Part shown: one piece after another, positions 18,553 to 28,466 of the stretch
How the letters are laid out: the number at the start of each line of letters is the position of its first letter
Position numbering within the stretch: position 1 is the stretch's first letter
From: Betaproteobacteria bacterium
GTDB taxonomy: Bacteria; Pseudomonadota; Gammaproteobacteria; Burkholderiales; Ga0077523
Assembly: GCA_016125475.1 (NCBI GenBank)
Contig: WGLR01000010.1
Span: 1-64,000, forward strand
Length of the DNA stretch: 64,000 nt
Reading direction: 5' to 3'
Made by a program: the position numbers and the translations under genes
The notes under the pieces: model-generated
Seen by the model: the letters and a program-made list of their open reading frames with translations, nothing else
Database searches by the model: none
What the model was told of the DNA's origin: nothing

Positions 18553-20460
18553 ATGCCGATCGTTCGACTGCCCGACGGGGCTACACGGGAATTCCAGGCG
18601 CCTGTGACGGTGGCGGATGTCGCGGCAGCCATCGGGCCGGGCCTCGCCAAGGCCGCGCTCGCCGGAAGGGTGGGCGGGCGCCTTGTCGACCTCTCGCACG
18701 TGATCGACGCCGACAGCGATGTCGCGATCGTGACCGCGAAGGATGCGGAGGGCCTCGAGGTGCTGAGGCACTCGACCGCCCACCTTCTGGCGTACGCCGT
18801 GAAGGAACTGTTTCCCGACGCGCAGGTCACCATCGGGCCCGTGATCGAGAACGGCTTCTACTACGACTTCTCCTACAAGCGTCCCTTCACGCCGGAAGAC
18901 CTGAAGGCCATCGAGACCAGGATGGCCGAACTCGCTGCGCGGGATTTTCCCGTCACGCGGGAAGAGCTTCCCCGGGACGAGGCGGTTGCGTTCTTCAAGT
19001 CCATCGGCGAGGTGTACAAGGCCGAGATCATCTCGTCCATCCCGTCGAACGAGCCCATCTCGCTGTACAGGGAAGGCGACTTCGTCGACCTGTGTCGCGG
19101 CCCCCACGTGCCGTCGACGGGGAAGCTGAAGACCTTCAAGCTCATGAAGGTGGCCGGGGCCTACTGGCGTGGCGACTCGAACAACGAGATGCTCCAGCGC
19201 ATCTACGGCACGGCCTGGGCTTCCAGGGCAGACCAGGATGCGTATCTGCACATGCTGGAAGAGGCCGAGAAGCGGGACCACCGGCGGCTCGGCCGGCAAC
19301 TGGACCTGTTCCACGTGCAGGACGAGGCGCCCGGAATGGTGTTCTGGCACCCGCACGGCTGGACGGTCTGGCAGCAGGTCGAGCAGTACATGCGCCGCAC
19401 GCTCTCGGCAAACGGCTACCGGGAAGTGCGCACACCTCAGGTCATGGATCGCGCGCTCTGGGAAAAGTCCGGGCACTGGGAAAACTATCGCGAGCACATG
19501 TTCACGACGGCGTCCGAGAATCGCGACTACGCCGTGAAGCCGATGAACTGTCCGGGCCACGTGCAGATCTTCAACCAGGGGCTGAAGAGCTACCGGGATC
19601 TCCCGCTGCGCCTCGCCGAGTTCGGTGCGTGTCATCGCAACGAGCCGTCGGGCGCCCTGCACGGGATCATGCGCGTGCGTGCGTTCACGCAGGACGACGC
19701 GCACATCTTCTGTCGGGAAGACCAGGTGCAGGCAGAGGCCCTCCGGTTCATCGAACTGCTGCAGAAGATCTACGAGGATTTCGGCTTTCGCGAGATCCTG
19801 GTCAAGCTGTCGACCCGCCCGGAGAAGCGGATAGGGGCCGACGAGGCATGGGATCGTGCCGAGCAGGCGCTCAGCGCGGCGCTCGATGCCAAGGGGCTCG
19901 CGTGGGAACTCAATCCGGGCGAGGGCGCGTTCTACGGCCCGAAGATCGAATTCTCCCTGAAGGACTCGCTCGGCCGTGTCTGGCAGTGCGGGACCCTGCA
20001 GCTCGACTTCTCGCTGCCGGGCCGTCTCGGGGCCGAGTACGTCGACGAGGACAACACGCGCAAGGTTCCCGTGATGCTCCACCGCGCCATTCTCGGGTCG
20101 CTCGAGCGGTTCATCGGCATCCTGATCGAGCACTACGCCGGCGCGCTGCCGCTGTGGCTGTGCCCGGTGCAGGCAGTGGTGCTCAACATCTCGGAAGGGC
20201 AGCTCGGCTACGCGTCCGAGGTGACTGCGCGCTTGCGGTCGGCCGGGTTCCGGGTGGATTCCGACTTGAGGAATGAGACCATAAACCTTAAGATTCGGGA
20301 ACATAGCTTGAGGAAGCTGCCCTACCAGGTCATAGTCGGCGAAAAGGAAGCCGTGGCCGGTAAGGTGGCTGTTCGTGCACGAGGCGGCGAAAACCTCGGC
20401 CAGATGAGTCTCGAAGAGTTCGAGGCCAGGCTCGGGGCCGAATTGCCGGCCGGTGCTTAA
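18553..20460 (+). CDS. thrS: Threonyl-tRNA synthetase
   Basis: A class II synthetase of 635 residues that charges tRNA-Thr. It starts MPIVRLPDG at ATG 18553; the frame is open upstream, but residues before this Met are not conserved. Domains are TGS (1-60), the editing domain with [12 protein letters not shown] (about 75-85), the catalytic core with MNCPGH (zinc Cys) and [10 protein letters not shown], and an anticodon-binding domain (about 535-632). It is the first gene of the thrS-infC-rpmI-rplT-pheST-ihfA cluster. Confidence 0.96.
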   Translation: MPIVRLPDGATREFQAPVTVADVAAAIGPGLAKAALAGRVGGRLVDLSHVIDADSDVAIVTAKDAEGLEVLRHSTAHLLAYAVKELFPDAQVTIGPVIENGFYYDFSYKRPFTPEDLKAIETRMAELAARDFPVTREELPRDEAVAFFKSIGEVYKAEIISSIPSNEPISLYREGDFVDLCRGPHVPSTGKLKTFKLMKVAGAYWRGDSNNEMLQRIYGTAWASRADQDAYLHMLEEAEKRDHRRLGRQLDLFHVQDEAPGMVFWHPHGWTVWQQVEQYMRRTLSANGYREVRTPQVMDRALWEKSGHWENYREHMFTTASENRDYAVKPMNCPGHVQIFNQGLKSYRDLPLRLAEFGACHRNEPSGALHGIMRVRAFTQDDAHIFCREDQVQAEALRFIELLQKIYEDFGFREILVKLSTRPEKRIGADEAWDRAEQALSAALDAKGLAWELNPGEGAFYGPKIEFSLKDSLGRVWQCGTLQLDFSLPGRLGAEYVDEDNTRKVPVMLHRAILGSLERFIGILIEHYAGALPLWLCPVQAVVLNISEGQLGYASEVTARLRSAGFRVDSDLRNETINLKIREHSLRKLPYQVIVGEKEAVAGKVAVRARGGENLGQMSLEEFEARLGAELPAGA

Positions 20461-20481
20461 CCTGAAAAGGAGGTCACCCCC

Positions 20482-21000
20482 ATCCTTCAAGACCGAGAGT
20501 TGAGGATCAACGGCGAGATCAGTGTGCCGGAGGTCCGTTTGGTTGGTGCAGACGGAGAGCCGATTGGTGTCGTGAGTCTCTCCGAAGCGAATCGGATGGC
20601 CGAAGAGGCCGAGCTGGACCTGGTCGAGATCGCGCCGCTCGCAAAACCGCCTGTCTGCCGGATCATGGATTACGGCAAATTCAAGTACAGCGAGTCGAAG
20701 AAGCGGCACGAAGCGAAGCTCAAGCAGAAGCAGATTCAGGTCAAGGAAGTCAAGTTTCGTCCCGGAACGGACGAGGGCGACTACCAGATCAAGCTGCGCA
20801 ATCTGATCCGCTTCCTTCAGGAGGGGGACAAGACCAAGGTGACGCTGAGGTTTCGCGGTCGCGAGATGGCTCACCAGGAATTCGGGATCCAGCTGCTCGA
20901 ACGCGTGAAGCAGGATCTCGAAGCCTACGGGACCGTCGAGCAGTTCCCGAAGCTCGAGGGTCGCCAGATGGTGATGATGATCGGTCCCAAGAAGAAGTGA
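20482..21000 (+). CDS. infC: Translation initiation factor IF-3, with an AUC start codon
   Basis: IF-3, with N-terminal domain from RINGEI, the linker [13 protein letters not shown] and C-terminal domain [19 protein letters not shown]. The start is taken as ATC at 20482 because it lies seven bases after a full AAGGAGGT (20467-20474); the TTG at 20500 is the alternative and has no such site. A rare AUU start in E. coli infC is the basis of autoregulation, since IF-3 rejects non-standard start codons. An AUC here would work in the same way. The stop is followed by 189 bp before rpmI. Confidence 0.93.
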   Translation: MLQDRELRINGEISVPEVRLVGADGEPIGVVSLSEANRMAEEAELDLVEIAPLAKPPVCRIMDYGKFKYSESKKRHEAKLKQKQIQVKEVKFRPGTDEGDYQIKLRNLIRFLQEGDKTKVTLRFRGREMAHQEFGIQLLERVKQDLEAYGTVEQFPKLEGRQMVMMIGPKKK

Positions 21001-21189
21001 TGGGTGGCGAGGCGCCGCATTGACGGTGCCACGCGCCACAGGGGTCTGCCACGAGCGGACCGTCGCAGTCGGGTTTGACGGGGTGCGTGCGCCGGGCAGG
21101 TGCGCGCGCCATAACAAGCGTTCGAACGGCCAGCAAAGTGCCCGCGAAGTGCAGGCCGCCGCCGGACGCAGCAAACTATGGAGTCGGAC

Positions 21190-21387
21190 ATGCCGAAGAT
21201 GAAGACCAAGCGCAGCGCGCACAAGCGCTTTCGCGCCCAGGGCAGTGGCGGTATCAAGCGTGGCAAGGCGTTTCTCCGCCACATCCTCACGAAGAAGTCC
21301 ACGAAGCGCAAGCGCAACCTGCGCGGCACGACTCAGGTGCACGAGGCCGATCAGCGCGCGGTTCGCGCGATGATGCCGTACGCGTAA
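21190..21387 (+). CDS. rpmI: 50S ribosomal protein L35
   Basis: A 65-residue basic protein, [14 protein letters not shown] at its start, of the normal L35 length. GGAG precedes ATG 21190. The 189 bp between infC and this gene has no ORF and may hold the leader where L20 represses rpmI-rplT in other bacteria; I do not recognise the site. Confidence 0.96.
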   Translation: MPKMKTKRSAHKRFRAQGSGGIKRGKAFLRHILTKKSTKRKRNLRGTTQVHEADQRAVRAMMPYA

Positions 21388-21400
21388 GGGGGATGACGAG

Positions 21401-21760
21401 ATGCCACGAGTCAAGCGAGGTGTAACGGCGCGCGCGCGCCACAAGAAGATCATCGCCAAGGCGAAGGGTTTTCGCGGTCGCCGGGGGAATGTCTTCCGGA
21501 TCGCCAAGCAGGCGGTCATGCGGGCCGGTCAGTATGCGTATCGTGACCGGCGCAATCGGAAGCGCGTGTTCCGTCGTCTCTGGATCGCGCGGATCAACGC
21601 CGCTTCCCGCGAGCTGGGCATGAACTACAGCGTGTTCATGAACGGCCTGAAGAAGGCGGCCATCGAGGTCGACCGGAAGGTCCTGGCGGATCTCGCCGTG
21701 TTCGACAAGGCCGCTTTTGCCCAGATCGTGTCCCAGGCAAAGGCGAGTCTCGGCCGATAG
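21401..21760 (+). CDS. rplT: 50S ribosomal protein L20
   Basis: A 119-residue L20, starting [16 protein letters not shown], with a long basic N-terminal helix and the conserved [14 protein letters not shown]. It is required early in 50S assembly and is a translational repressor of this operon in E. coli. It lies 13 bp after rpmI and is followed by a terminator-like hairpin. Confidence 0.96.
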   Translation: MPRVKRGVTARARHKKIIAKAKGFRGRRGNVFRIAKQAVMRAGQYAYRDRRNRKRVFRRLWIARINAASRELGMNYSVFMNGLKKAAIEVDRKVLADLAVFDKAAFAQIVSQAKASLGR

Positions 21761-21783
21761 CGTCACGAACGTCATCGAAAAAG

Positions 21784-21811
21784 GGAGGCGCCCTCGCGCC
21801 TCCTTTTTTTT
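21784..21811 (+). terminator. Intrinsic terminator or attenuator between rplT and pheS
   Basis: GGAGGCGC pairs with GCGCCTCC (21784-21791 with 21796-21803), loop CCTC, then eight T. The pheS ATG is only 17 bases further, so pheST must be expressed by read-through or from a promoter inside rplT. E. coli pheST is also preceded by an attenuator, but I see no Phe-rich leader peptide here. Confidence 0.8.
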
Positions 21812-21827
21812 GCTTCACGGGGAAAAC

Positions 21828-22826
21828 ATGGAAGATCTCGAGCGCGTGGTTGCCGACGCCGAAGCCGCGTTCGGCGCAATCACCGATCCTGTCGAACTCG
21901 AACACGTGAAGGCCCGCTTCCTCGGCAAGGCCGGTGTGCTGTCGGAGGCATCGAAGGGTCTCGGCCGGATGGCGCCCGAGCAACGCAAGGAGGCAGGCCA
22001 GCGCATCAACGCGGCGAAGGGCCGTGTCGAGGCCGCTCTGGCCGCCCGGCGCGAGGCGCTCGCGCACGAGGCGCTGGAGGCGCGCCTGCGCGAAGAGGCC
22101 GTCGACGTCACGCTGCCAGGGCGGAAGCGGGGCCTCGGCAGCATCCATCCCGTGATCCGTACCTGGCAGCGGGTCGAAGAGATCTTCGGGTCGATCGGCT
22201 TCGACGTGGCCGACGGTCCCGAGATCGAGACCGACTGGTTCAACTTCACGGCCCTGAATCAGCCCGAGAACCATCCCGCGCGCTCCATGCACGATACCTT
22301 CTATGTCGAAGGTGGCTATCTGCTGCGCACGCACACGAGCCCGATGCAGGTGCGCTATGCACGCATGCACGAGCCACCACTCAAGGTCATCGCGCCGGGC
22401 AGGACGTATCGCGTGGACTCCGACGCCACGCACTCCCCGATGTTCCATCAAGTCGAAGGGCTCTGGATCGGCGAGGACATCAGTTTCGCCGACCTCAAGG
22501 GCGTCTACACCGACTTCCTCCGGCAGTTCTTCGAGACCGACGACCTGGTCGTGCGTTTTCGACCCTCGTTCTTCCCGTTCACCGAACCCTCGGCCGAGAT
22601 CGACATGGCCTTCGAGTCCGGGCCACTGAAGGGCCGCTGGCTCGAGATATCCGGTTCCGGGCAGGTGCATCCGGCCGTGATCCGCAACTTCGGGCTCGAC
22701 CCGGAGCGCTACATCGGTTTCGCGTTCGGTTCGGGGCTCGAGCGCCTCACCATGCTGCGCTACGGAGTGGATGACCTGAGACTGTTCTTCGAAGGCGACC
22801 TGCGCTTCCTGCGCCAGTTCGCGTGA
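21828..22826 (+). CDS. pheS: Phenylalanyl-tRNA synthetase alpha subunit
   Basis: A 332-residue catalytic subunit. It has an N-terminal coiled-coil arm (about 1-95) that contacts tRNA, then the class II core with motif 2 region [13 protein letters not shown] and motif 3 [17 protein letters not shown]. The start is ATG 21828; the frame is open upstream into the terminator hairpin but without family residues. It works as an alpha2-beta2 complex with pheT, 10 bp downstream. Confidence 0.96.
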   Translation: MEDLERVVADAEAAFGAITDPVELEHVKARFLGKAGVLSEASKGLGRMAPEQRKEAGQRINAAKGRVEAALAARREALAHEALEARLREEAVDVTLPGRKRGLGSIHPVIRTWQRVEEIFGSIGFDVADGPEIETDWFNFTALNQPENHPARSMHDTFYVEGGYLLRTHTSPMQVRYARMHEPPLKVIAPGRTYRVDSDATHSPMFHQVEGLWIGEDISFADLKGVYTDFLRQFFETDDLVVRFRPSFFPFTEPSAEIDMAFESGPLKGRWLEISGSGQVHPAVIRNFGLDPERYIGFAFGSGLERLTMLRYGVDDLRLFFEGDLRFLRQFA

Positions 22827-22836
22827 GGTAACGCAC

Positions 22837-25248
22837 ATGCAATTTTCGGAACGCTGGCTGCGCAGCATGGTGGACCCGACGCTGTCCACCGGGGAACTCA
22901 CGCACCTTCTCACGATGTCGGGACTCGAGGTCGAGACGTGCGAGCCCGTGGCGCCCCCGTTCGAGGGCGTTGTGGTGGGGGAAGTGCTGGAGACGGCGCC
23001 ACATCCGAACGCCGACCGCCTGAAGGTGTGCCGGGTCGCGTGCGGCGAGGGCAGGGAAGTCTCCGTCGTGTGCGGCGCACCCAACGTCGTCGCCGGCATG
23101 AAGGCCCCGCTCGCGCTCGTGGGTGCCGGACTCCCCGGTGAGGGCGGTGAGGTGTTCCGGATCCAGCGTGCCACGATGCGCGGCGTCGCGAGCGAGGGCA
23201 TGCTGTGCTCGGCGAGCGAACTCGGCATCTCGGACGACCACTCGGGCCTGCTCGCGCTTCCGGCGGATGCCCCCACGGGCGTCGGCATCCGCGAGGTTCT
23301 CGACCTCGACGATCACCTGATCACGATCAAGCTCACCCCGAACCGGGCCGACTGCCTGTCGGTGCTGGGCGTCGCACGCGAAGTGTCCGCGCTGACCGGG
23401 GCCGCCCTCGAGTTCCGCGATCCCCCGCCCGTGGCCGCGACGACGGATGACACGATTCCCGTGCGGATCGGTTCGCCGGACGGTTGTGGTCGCTTCACCG
23501 GTCGGGTGATCCGCAACGTGAACGCCGCTGCGCCGACGCCGGAATGGATGCGGAGACGACTCGAACGTGCGGGACAGCGGTCGATATCGGCGCTCGTCGA
23601 CGTCACGAACTACGTGATGCTCGAGATGGGGCGCCCCCTGCACGTGTACGACACGAGCAAGCTGCAGGGCGGGATCGACGTGCGCTTCGGACGCGCCGGC
23701 GAAGACGTCGAACTGCTCAACGGACAGACCGTGGAACTCGCTCCGGACGTGCTGGCCATCACCGATGATCGCGGGCCCATCGGGCTCGCGGGCATCATGG
23801 GTGGCGAATCGACGAAGGCCGACCTCGACACGCGGGACTGCTTTCTCGAAGCGGCGTTCTTCTTCCCGGACGCGATCGCGGGGCGTGCACGTCGGTACAA
23901 CTTCGGCAGCGACGCGTCGCACCGGTTCGAGCGCGGCGTGGACTTCGACAACAACGTCGCAGGAATCGAACGTGCGACACGGCTCATCCTCGACATCTGC
24001 GGTGGGGAGCCCGGGCCGGTCGTGGACACGGTGGCCGCGCTGCCGGCGCGCGAGCCTGTCTCGATGCGGGTATCGCGGGCCCGCAAGGTCATCGGCGTAC
24101 AGGTTCCGGTCGACGAGATGGCGGACATCTTCGGACGCCTGGGGCTCACGCATCGGCGCTTTTCCGAGTCGGGAGACACGCGCTTCGAGGTGACGCCGCC
24201 GTCCCATCGGTTCGACATCGCGATCGAGGAGGATCTGATCGAGGAAGTCGCGCGTGTCTACGGCTTCGAGCGCATTCCCGCACACCCTCCCGTCGCCCCC
24301 GCGGTGATGCGCTCGCCGGCGGAGGCGCGTCGTTCCCTGCACGACCTGCGTAACCGCCTCGCCGATCTCGGTTACCACGAGGTGATCAACTTCAGCTTCG
24401 TCGACGTCCAGTGGGAGTCGGACTTCGCCGGCGTCACCGATCCGATCCGCGTGCTGAATCCGATCTCGAGCCAGATGTCGGTCATGCGCACGACGCTCGC
24501 CGCCGGGCTCGTGGAAACCGTGCGCTACAACGTGAACCGGAAGCACGGACGCGTGCGGGTCTTCGAGGTGGGGCGGGTGTTCCTGCGGGATCCGCAGGCG
24601 GTGGCGGACGACCTATCGATCGCCGGCGTGCGACAGCCCGTGCGTGTCGCGGGGGCCGTGCTCGGGACTGCGTCCGAGGAACAGTGGGGAGAACCGAAAC
24701 GGCCCGTGGACTTCTTCGACGTGAAGGGCGACATCGAGTCGCTGCTCGCGCCCCGGACGGCCGCGTTCGAGCGCGTCGAGCACCCTGCGTTGCACCCCGG
24801 GCGTGCGGCGCGCATCGTCGTCGACGGGGCGGAGGTCGGGTGGTTCGGCGAGCTTCATCCGCGCTGGCAGCGAAAATACGAACTGCCGGAACCCCTGATG
24901 CTCTTCGAGATCGATGCCGACGCGCTGCTTTCGGTTCCGGTGCCGAAGTACGAGAAGGTCTCCCGGCTGCCCGGTCTGCGGCGCGATCTCGCGGTACTCG
25001 TGGACGATTCGATACCTGTCGGATCGCTGCTCGAACGACTGCGCAAAGACCTCCCCGGAATTGTGGAGAGTGTCGAGGTTTTTGACGTATATCGCGGAAA
25101 AGGCGTGGAAAACGGGAAACGCAGTCTTGCGTTCCGGGTACATATGCAAGATACTCGTCGGACTCTCACGGATGCCGAAGCCGACGAAGTAATGGTGCTC
25201 GCCACCAGCCTGCTGGAGCGAGAGTTCGGTGCACAGCTTAGGAAGTGA
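22837..25248 (+). CDS. pheT: Phenylalanyl-tRNA synthetase beta subunit
   Basis: A beta subunit of the usual length, 803 residues: EMAP-type tRNA-binding domain (about 40-150), B3/B4 editing domain, B5 domain, inactive catalytic-like core and C-terminal ferredoxin-like anticodon-binding domain (about 710-803, with SRLPGLRRDLAVLV). GAGGT precedes ATG 22837. ihfA follows after 9 bp, as in E. coli. Confidence 0.96.
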   Translation: MQFSERWLRSMVDPTLSTGELTHLLTMSGLEVETCEPVAPPFEGVVVGEVLETAPHPNADRLKVCRVACGEGREVSVVCGAPNVVAGMKAPLALVGAGLPGEGGEVFRIQRATMRGVASEGMLCSASELGISDDHSGLLALPADAPTGVGIREVLDLDDHLITIKLTPNRADCLSVLGVAREVSALTGAALEFRDPPPVAATTDDTIPVRIGSPDGCGRFTGRVIRNVNAAAPTPEWMRRRLERAGQRSISALVDVTNYVMLEMGRPLHVYDTSKLQGGIDVRFGRAGEDVELLNGQTVELAPDVLAITDDRGPIGLAGIMGGESTKADLDTRDCFLEAAFFFPDAIAGRARRYNFGSDASHRFERGVDFDNNVAGIERATRLILDICGGEPGPVVDTVAALPAREPVSMRVSRARKVIGVQVPVDEMADIFGRLGLTHRRFSESGDTRFEVTPPSHRFDIAIEEDLIEEVARVYGFERIPAHPPVAPAVMRSPAEARRSLHDLRNRLADLGYHEVINFSFVDVQWESDFAGVTDPIRVLNPISSQMSVMRTTLAAGLVETVRYNVNRKHGRVRVFEVGRVFLRDPQAVADDLSIAGVRQPVRVAGAVLGTASEEQWGEPKRPVDFFDVKGDIESLLAPRTAAFERVEHPALHPGRAARIVVDGAEVGWFGELHPRWQRKYELPEPLMLFEIDADALLSVPVPKYEKVSRLPGLRRDLAVLVDDSIPVGSLLERLRKDLPGIVESVEVFDVYRGKGVENGKRSLAFRVHMQDTRRTLTDAEADEVMVLATSLLEREFGAQLRK

Positions 25249-25257
25249 TGGTGCCTT

Positions 25258-25560
25258 ATGACCCTGACGAAGGCGGAACTCGCGGATCTCCTGTTCGAGA
25301 AGGTAGGTCTCAACAAGCGGGAAGCCAAGGATATGGTCGAGACCTTTTTCGAGGAAGTGCGCGTGGCGCTCGAGAATGGAGAGGGCGTCAAGCTCTCGGG
25401 CTTCGGCAATTTCCAGCTGCGTGACAAACCTCAGCGTCCAGGGCGCAACCCCAAGACCGGCGAAGAGATTCCCATCACGGCGCGTCGCGTCGTGACCTTT
25501 CACGCGAGCCAGAAGCTGAAAGCCATGGTGGAACAGCACTACCATGGAACAGCCGAGTAA
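25258..25560 (+). CDS. ihfA: Integration host factor alpha subunit
   Basis: A 100-residue DNA-bending protein. It has the HU/IHF fold, with the DNA-contacting arm [12 protein letters not shown] near residues 63-74, whose Pro intercalates in the minor groove. It starts [18 protein letters not shown]. It forms a heterodimer with IhfB, which is not in the window. Its end overlaps the next gene by 17 bases. Confidence 0.95.
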   Translation: MTLTKAELADLLFEKVGLNKREAKDMVETFFEEVRVALENGEGVKLSGFGNFQLRDKPQRPGRNPKTGEEIPITARRVVTFHASQKLKAMVEQHYHGTAE

Positions 25561-25933
25561 CGACGGCTCGAGCCTGCCGCCCATCCCGGCGAAGCGCTAC
25601 TTCACGATCGGTGAAGTGAGCGAGCTGTGCGGTGTCAAGCCGCACGTGCTTCGGTACTGGGAGCAGGAGTTCACGCAACTGAAGCCCGTCAAGCGACGCG
25701 GCAACCGTCGCTACTATCAGCACCACGAGGTCCTCCTCATCCGGCGCATCCGTGAACTCCTTTACGAGGAAGGCTTCACGATCAGCGGTGCGCGGCACAG
25801 GCTGTCGCAGGGTGTCGCGGAAATCGGAAAGGCCGATGCGGCGGTTGTGCAGAAGGACGAGTCCCGGCAGGACGACATGATGGCGACGGTACGGGATGAA
25901 TTGCGCGCCGTCATCGGCCTGCTCGCCTCGTGA
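25544..25933 (+). CDS. MerR-family transcriptional regulator
   Basis: A 129-residue protein with an N-terminal MerR winged helix ([25 protein letters not shown], about 19-43) and a short C-terminal helical region. There is no Cys pair of the kind metal sensors use, and no large ligand domain. It follows ihfA and precedes tRNA-Pro in many betaproteobacteria and gammaproteobacteria. The target and effector are unknown. Confidence 0.9.
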   Translation: MEQPSNDGSSLPPIPAKRYFTIGEVSELCGVKPHVLRYWEQEFTQLKPVKRRGNRRYYQHHEVLLIRRIRELLYEEGFTISGARHRLSQGVAEIGKADAAVVQKDESRQDDMMATVRDELRAVIGLLAS

Positions 25934-25973
25934 GGGGAATGGATTTCCCGAGGCCTCCGTGCGATCTTAGTCG

Positions 25974-26002
25974 TTGCTGGCAGTGGGGGCGCTCCGTATA
26001 AT
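25974..26002 (+). promoter_or_regulatory. Promoter of tRNA-Pro
   Basis: TTGCTG, 17 bases, then a perfect TATAAT (25997-26002). The tRNA begins ten bases downstream. Confidence 0.75.
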
Positions 26003-26011
26003 CCGCCGCTT

Positions 26012-26088
<77 letters not shown>

Positions 26089-26102
26089 GAAAACCAAGGA
26101 AA

Positions 26103-26134
26103 AGCCGGTTAGGAGACACTAACCGGCTTTTTTC
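26103..26134 (+). terminator. Terminator of tRNA-Pro
   Basis: A perfect 11-bp stem (26103-26113 with 26120-26130), loop GAGACA, running into a T tract. Confidence 0.9.
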
Positions 26135-26199
26135 GTTTGATGTTCGGGGGGGAATACCAAGGGGGACAGATCTGCCCGGAGGGCAGAGGAGGAGATCCG

Positions 26200-27138
26200 A
26201 TGACACAGAGGCATGTCGCCGTGACGGCGGCTATCGTGGCAGCGACGGGATGTTTGCTGGGTAGTGGTCAGGCGCGCGCGGACGGCTGCGACGACGCGAT
26301 GCGTGCGTTCCAGCAGAAGCAGTTTCAGGGGCTCGCCGAACCGATGACGGCGTGTGCGCAGACGGGCAACGTGCTCGCCGAGTACTACCTCGGTTTCATG
26401 TACGACTCGGGATCGGGTGTCGCCCGGGATTACAAGGCCGCGGCCCGCTGGTACGAAAAGGCTGCGGAACGTGGCGATGCCGGTGCGCAGAGCAACCTCG
26501 GCACCCTCTATCTTCTCGGCAATGGCGTCCCCCGAAACTCCAAGACGGCCGCGGTCTGGTACGAAAAGGCCGCGGAACAGGGCAATGCGAATGCGCAGTA
26601 CAACCTCGGTGTCCTGTACGCCCGTGGCGACGGCGTCTTCTGGAACTACAGGACTGCGGCGCACTGGTACGAGATGGCGGCAGAGCAGGGTTATGCCCCC
26701 GCCCAGAACAACCTCGGGTTGCTGTATTTCAATGGCCAGGGTGTCGCGCAGGACTTCAGGACGGCGAAAGACTGGTACCAGAAGGCCGCCGAGCAGGGCA
26801 ACGCGGATGCCCAGTACAACCTCGGTGTCATGTACACGAAGGGCCGCGGCATTCCCCAGGATTACAACGCGGCCGTGAGCTGGTTCGAGAAGGCCGCCGA
26901 GCAGGGGGACGCCGATGCGCAGTACTACCTCGGACGGATGTATGCCAAGGGACAGGGCGTGCTGCAGGACTACGTGATGGCGCACATGTGGTTCAACATT
27001 TCCGCGAGCACCGGCAACAGCCAGGCGGCAGTACAGCGCGATGTCGTTGCGAGAATGCTGACTCCGGCGCGAATCGCGGAAGCGCAGGAACGCGCCCGGA
27101 AGTGTGCGGACAGCGGCTTCAAGAACTGTAATCCCTGA
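26200..27138 (+). CDS. Exported Sel1-repeat protein
   Basis: A 312-residue protein. The start is ATG 26200, preceded by GAGGAGGAG. A signal peptide (about 1-29, ending ARAD) is followed by six to seven Sel1-like repeats of 36 residues (pattern AQYNLGVMYxxGxGVxxDYxxA), about 60-285, and a short Cys-containing tail. Sel1 repeats form a helical solenoid for protein-protein contacts. No catalytic domain. Periplasmic or secreted. It stands alone between tRNA-Pro and a tRNA-Pro-like remnant. The partner is unknown. Confidence 0.88.
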   Translation: MTQRHVAVTAAIVAATGCLLGSGQARADGCDDAMRAFQQKQFQGLAEPMTACAQTGNVLAEYYLGFMYDSGSGVARDYKAAARWYEKAAERGDAGAQSNLGTLYLLGNGVPRNSKTAAVWYEKAAEQGNANAQYNLGVLYARGDGVFWNYRTAAHWYEMAAEQGYAPAQNNLGLLYFNGQGVAQDFRTAKDWYQKAAEQGNADAQYNLGVMYTKGRGIPQDYNAAVSWFEKAAEQGDADAQYYLGRMYAKGQGVLQDYVMAHMWFNISASTGNSQAAVQRDVVARMLTPARIAEAQERARKCADSGFKNCNP

Positions 27139-27488
27139 GAAGGAACCGCCCGGGCGGGTCGCGTGATTTCCGCGAAGGCGGAATCGGTCCGACCGGGCAT
27201 CTCCGGCGACCGAGGTGACCTGCCCGGTCCGCAGGCGGCTCCTCTGCGCCACCCACACGTGGGCTGCCCTTCGGTGCGGGGGGCACGTCTCCGGTGATCC
27301 CCGGCACGCCGGCGAGGCCGGCCCGGTCGATGACTTTCCGAATCGCGCGTTTCGCTCACGCGTTCCCCGGCGCGACCCGTCGAAAGCGGTGTCGAATCGC
27401 CGCGCGCGTTCGTCCGGCCACGCTTGCGGCGGACCCGCGCGGATAGCGCGCCGGTATAATGGCTGACGGACTTCACAACCGACCGGCT
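27139..27488 (+). other. Intergenic region without a recognised gene
   Basis: About 350 bp of GC-rich sequence between the Sel1 gene and the tRNA-like remnant. I find no convincing ORF and no T-tailed terminator. A perfect TATAAT at 27455-27460 could be a -10 box for the surE operon or for the remnant, but no good -35 box lies at 16-18 bases. Confidence 0.5.
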
Positions 27489-27562
27489 AGGTGTTGATTG
27501 GACAGCGTTGCACGACCTGAGCGGGGCTCGTACGGTCGGAGGAGCGAACCCTCTCGGCCCGA
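27489..27562 (+). pseudogene. tRNA-Pro-like remnant (3' half conserved)
   Basis: Bases 27534-27562 match 26057-26085 of the tRNA-Pro gene at 24 of 29 positions without gaps, covering the end of the variable region, T arm and 3' acceptor strand. The T stem is kept, but the loop has lost the T54-T55 pair (AGC for TTC). Upstream, ACCTG and GGGG occur at the same offsets as in the anticodon arm. No CCA follows and no 5' acceptor strand can pair. It is either a decayed tRNA copy or an old attachment-site duplicate. It lies about 150 bp before surE. Confidence 0.5.
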
Positions 27563-27708
27563 GTGTTTCGCGCATGACCCGCATGGTGTCTCGGCACCAG
27601 TCGCAGAAGTTCTGCCATCCGTGAGAACGGCATCGCCGATCTCACGGGCAGGACGTGCAGCGTATCGCGCGGGTCGTGCGCACGACCGGGCGTACGGAAA
27701 CTTCCTCC

Positions 27709-28452
27709 ATGCGAATTCTCCTCAGTAACGACGACGGGTACTTCGCGCCGGGCCTTCAGGTCCTGGCCGAGAGCCTCGCCGCGCTCGGTACCGTCACGGT
27801 CGTGGCGCCGGAGCGCGATCGCTCCGGGGCGAGCAATTCCCTGACGCTCGATCGCCCGCTCACGGTGCGGCGTTCCCATCTCGGATACGTCTACGTCAAC
27901 GGCACGCCAACCGACTGCGTGCACCTCGCCGTCACGGGTCTGCTCGACGAGATGCCCGACTTCGTGGTGTCCGGCATCAATCACGGTACGAACATGGGGG
28001 ACGACACGATCTATTCGGGTACGGTCGCAGCCGCCACGGAGGGGTTCCTGCTCGGCATTCCGGCCATCGCGGTGTCGCTCGCGAGCCGCCACGGTGGCAA
28101 CTATCCGGCGGCGGGGCGCGTGACGCACGATCTCCTGAAGCGGATCATGGACCGACCTCCCGACGGCCCTTTCCTGCTGAACGTGAACGTTCCGGATCTG
28201 GCGTTCGAGGACATCGCAGGTATCGAGGTCACGAGGCTCGGCAAGCGTCACAAGGCCGAGGGAGTCGTCCGGACACAGAATCCACGCGGCGATACCGTGT
28301 ACTGGGTCGGTGCCGCGGGAAGCGCTGCCGACGCGGGACCGGGCACCGACTTTCACGCGGTCGCTCAAGGCCGTGTGTCGGTAACGCCGCTGCAGATGGA
28401 TCTCACGCATTTCGGCCAGCTCGACGAGCTGCGCGCGTGGTTCGGGAGCTGA
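27709..28452 (+). CDS. surE: 5'/3'-nucleotidase SurE
   Basis: A 247-residue nucleotidase. It starts [15 protein letters not shown], with the metal ligands Asp8 and Asp9, and continues with [15 protein letters not shown] and [25 protein letters not shown], all characteristic of SurE. It removes phosphate from nucleoside monophosphates in stationary phase. The ATG start fits the family; upstream in-frame codons are not conserved. It is the first gene of surE-pcm-nlpD. Confidence 0.95.
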   Translation: MRILLSNDDGYFAPGLQVLAESLAALGTVTVVAPERDRSGASNSLTLDRPLTVRRSHLGYVYVNGTPTDCVHLAVTGLLDEMPDFVVSGINHGTNMGDDTIYSGTVAAATEGFLLGIPAIAVSLASRHGGNYPAAGRVTHDLLKRIMDRPPDGPFLLNVNVPDLAFEDIAGIEVTRLGKRHKAEGVVRTQNPRGDTVYWVGAAGSAADAGPGTDFHAVAQGRVSVTPLQMDLTHFGQLDELRAWFGS

Positions 28453-28466
28453 AGGGAGAACGCGGG

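Noticed and set aside
18238-21519. A 1093-codon open frame on the - strand across thrS, infC and rpmI
   Set aside because: It is opposite highly conserved genes and passes through the tRNA. High GC removes stop codons.
27489-27562. A functional second tRNA
   Set aside because: The acceptor strands do not pair, the T loop lacks its conserved bases, and no CCA follows.
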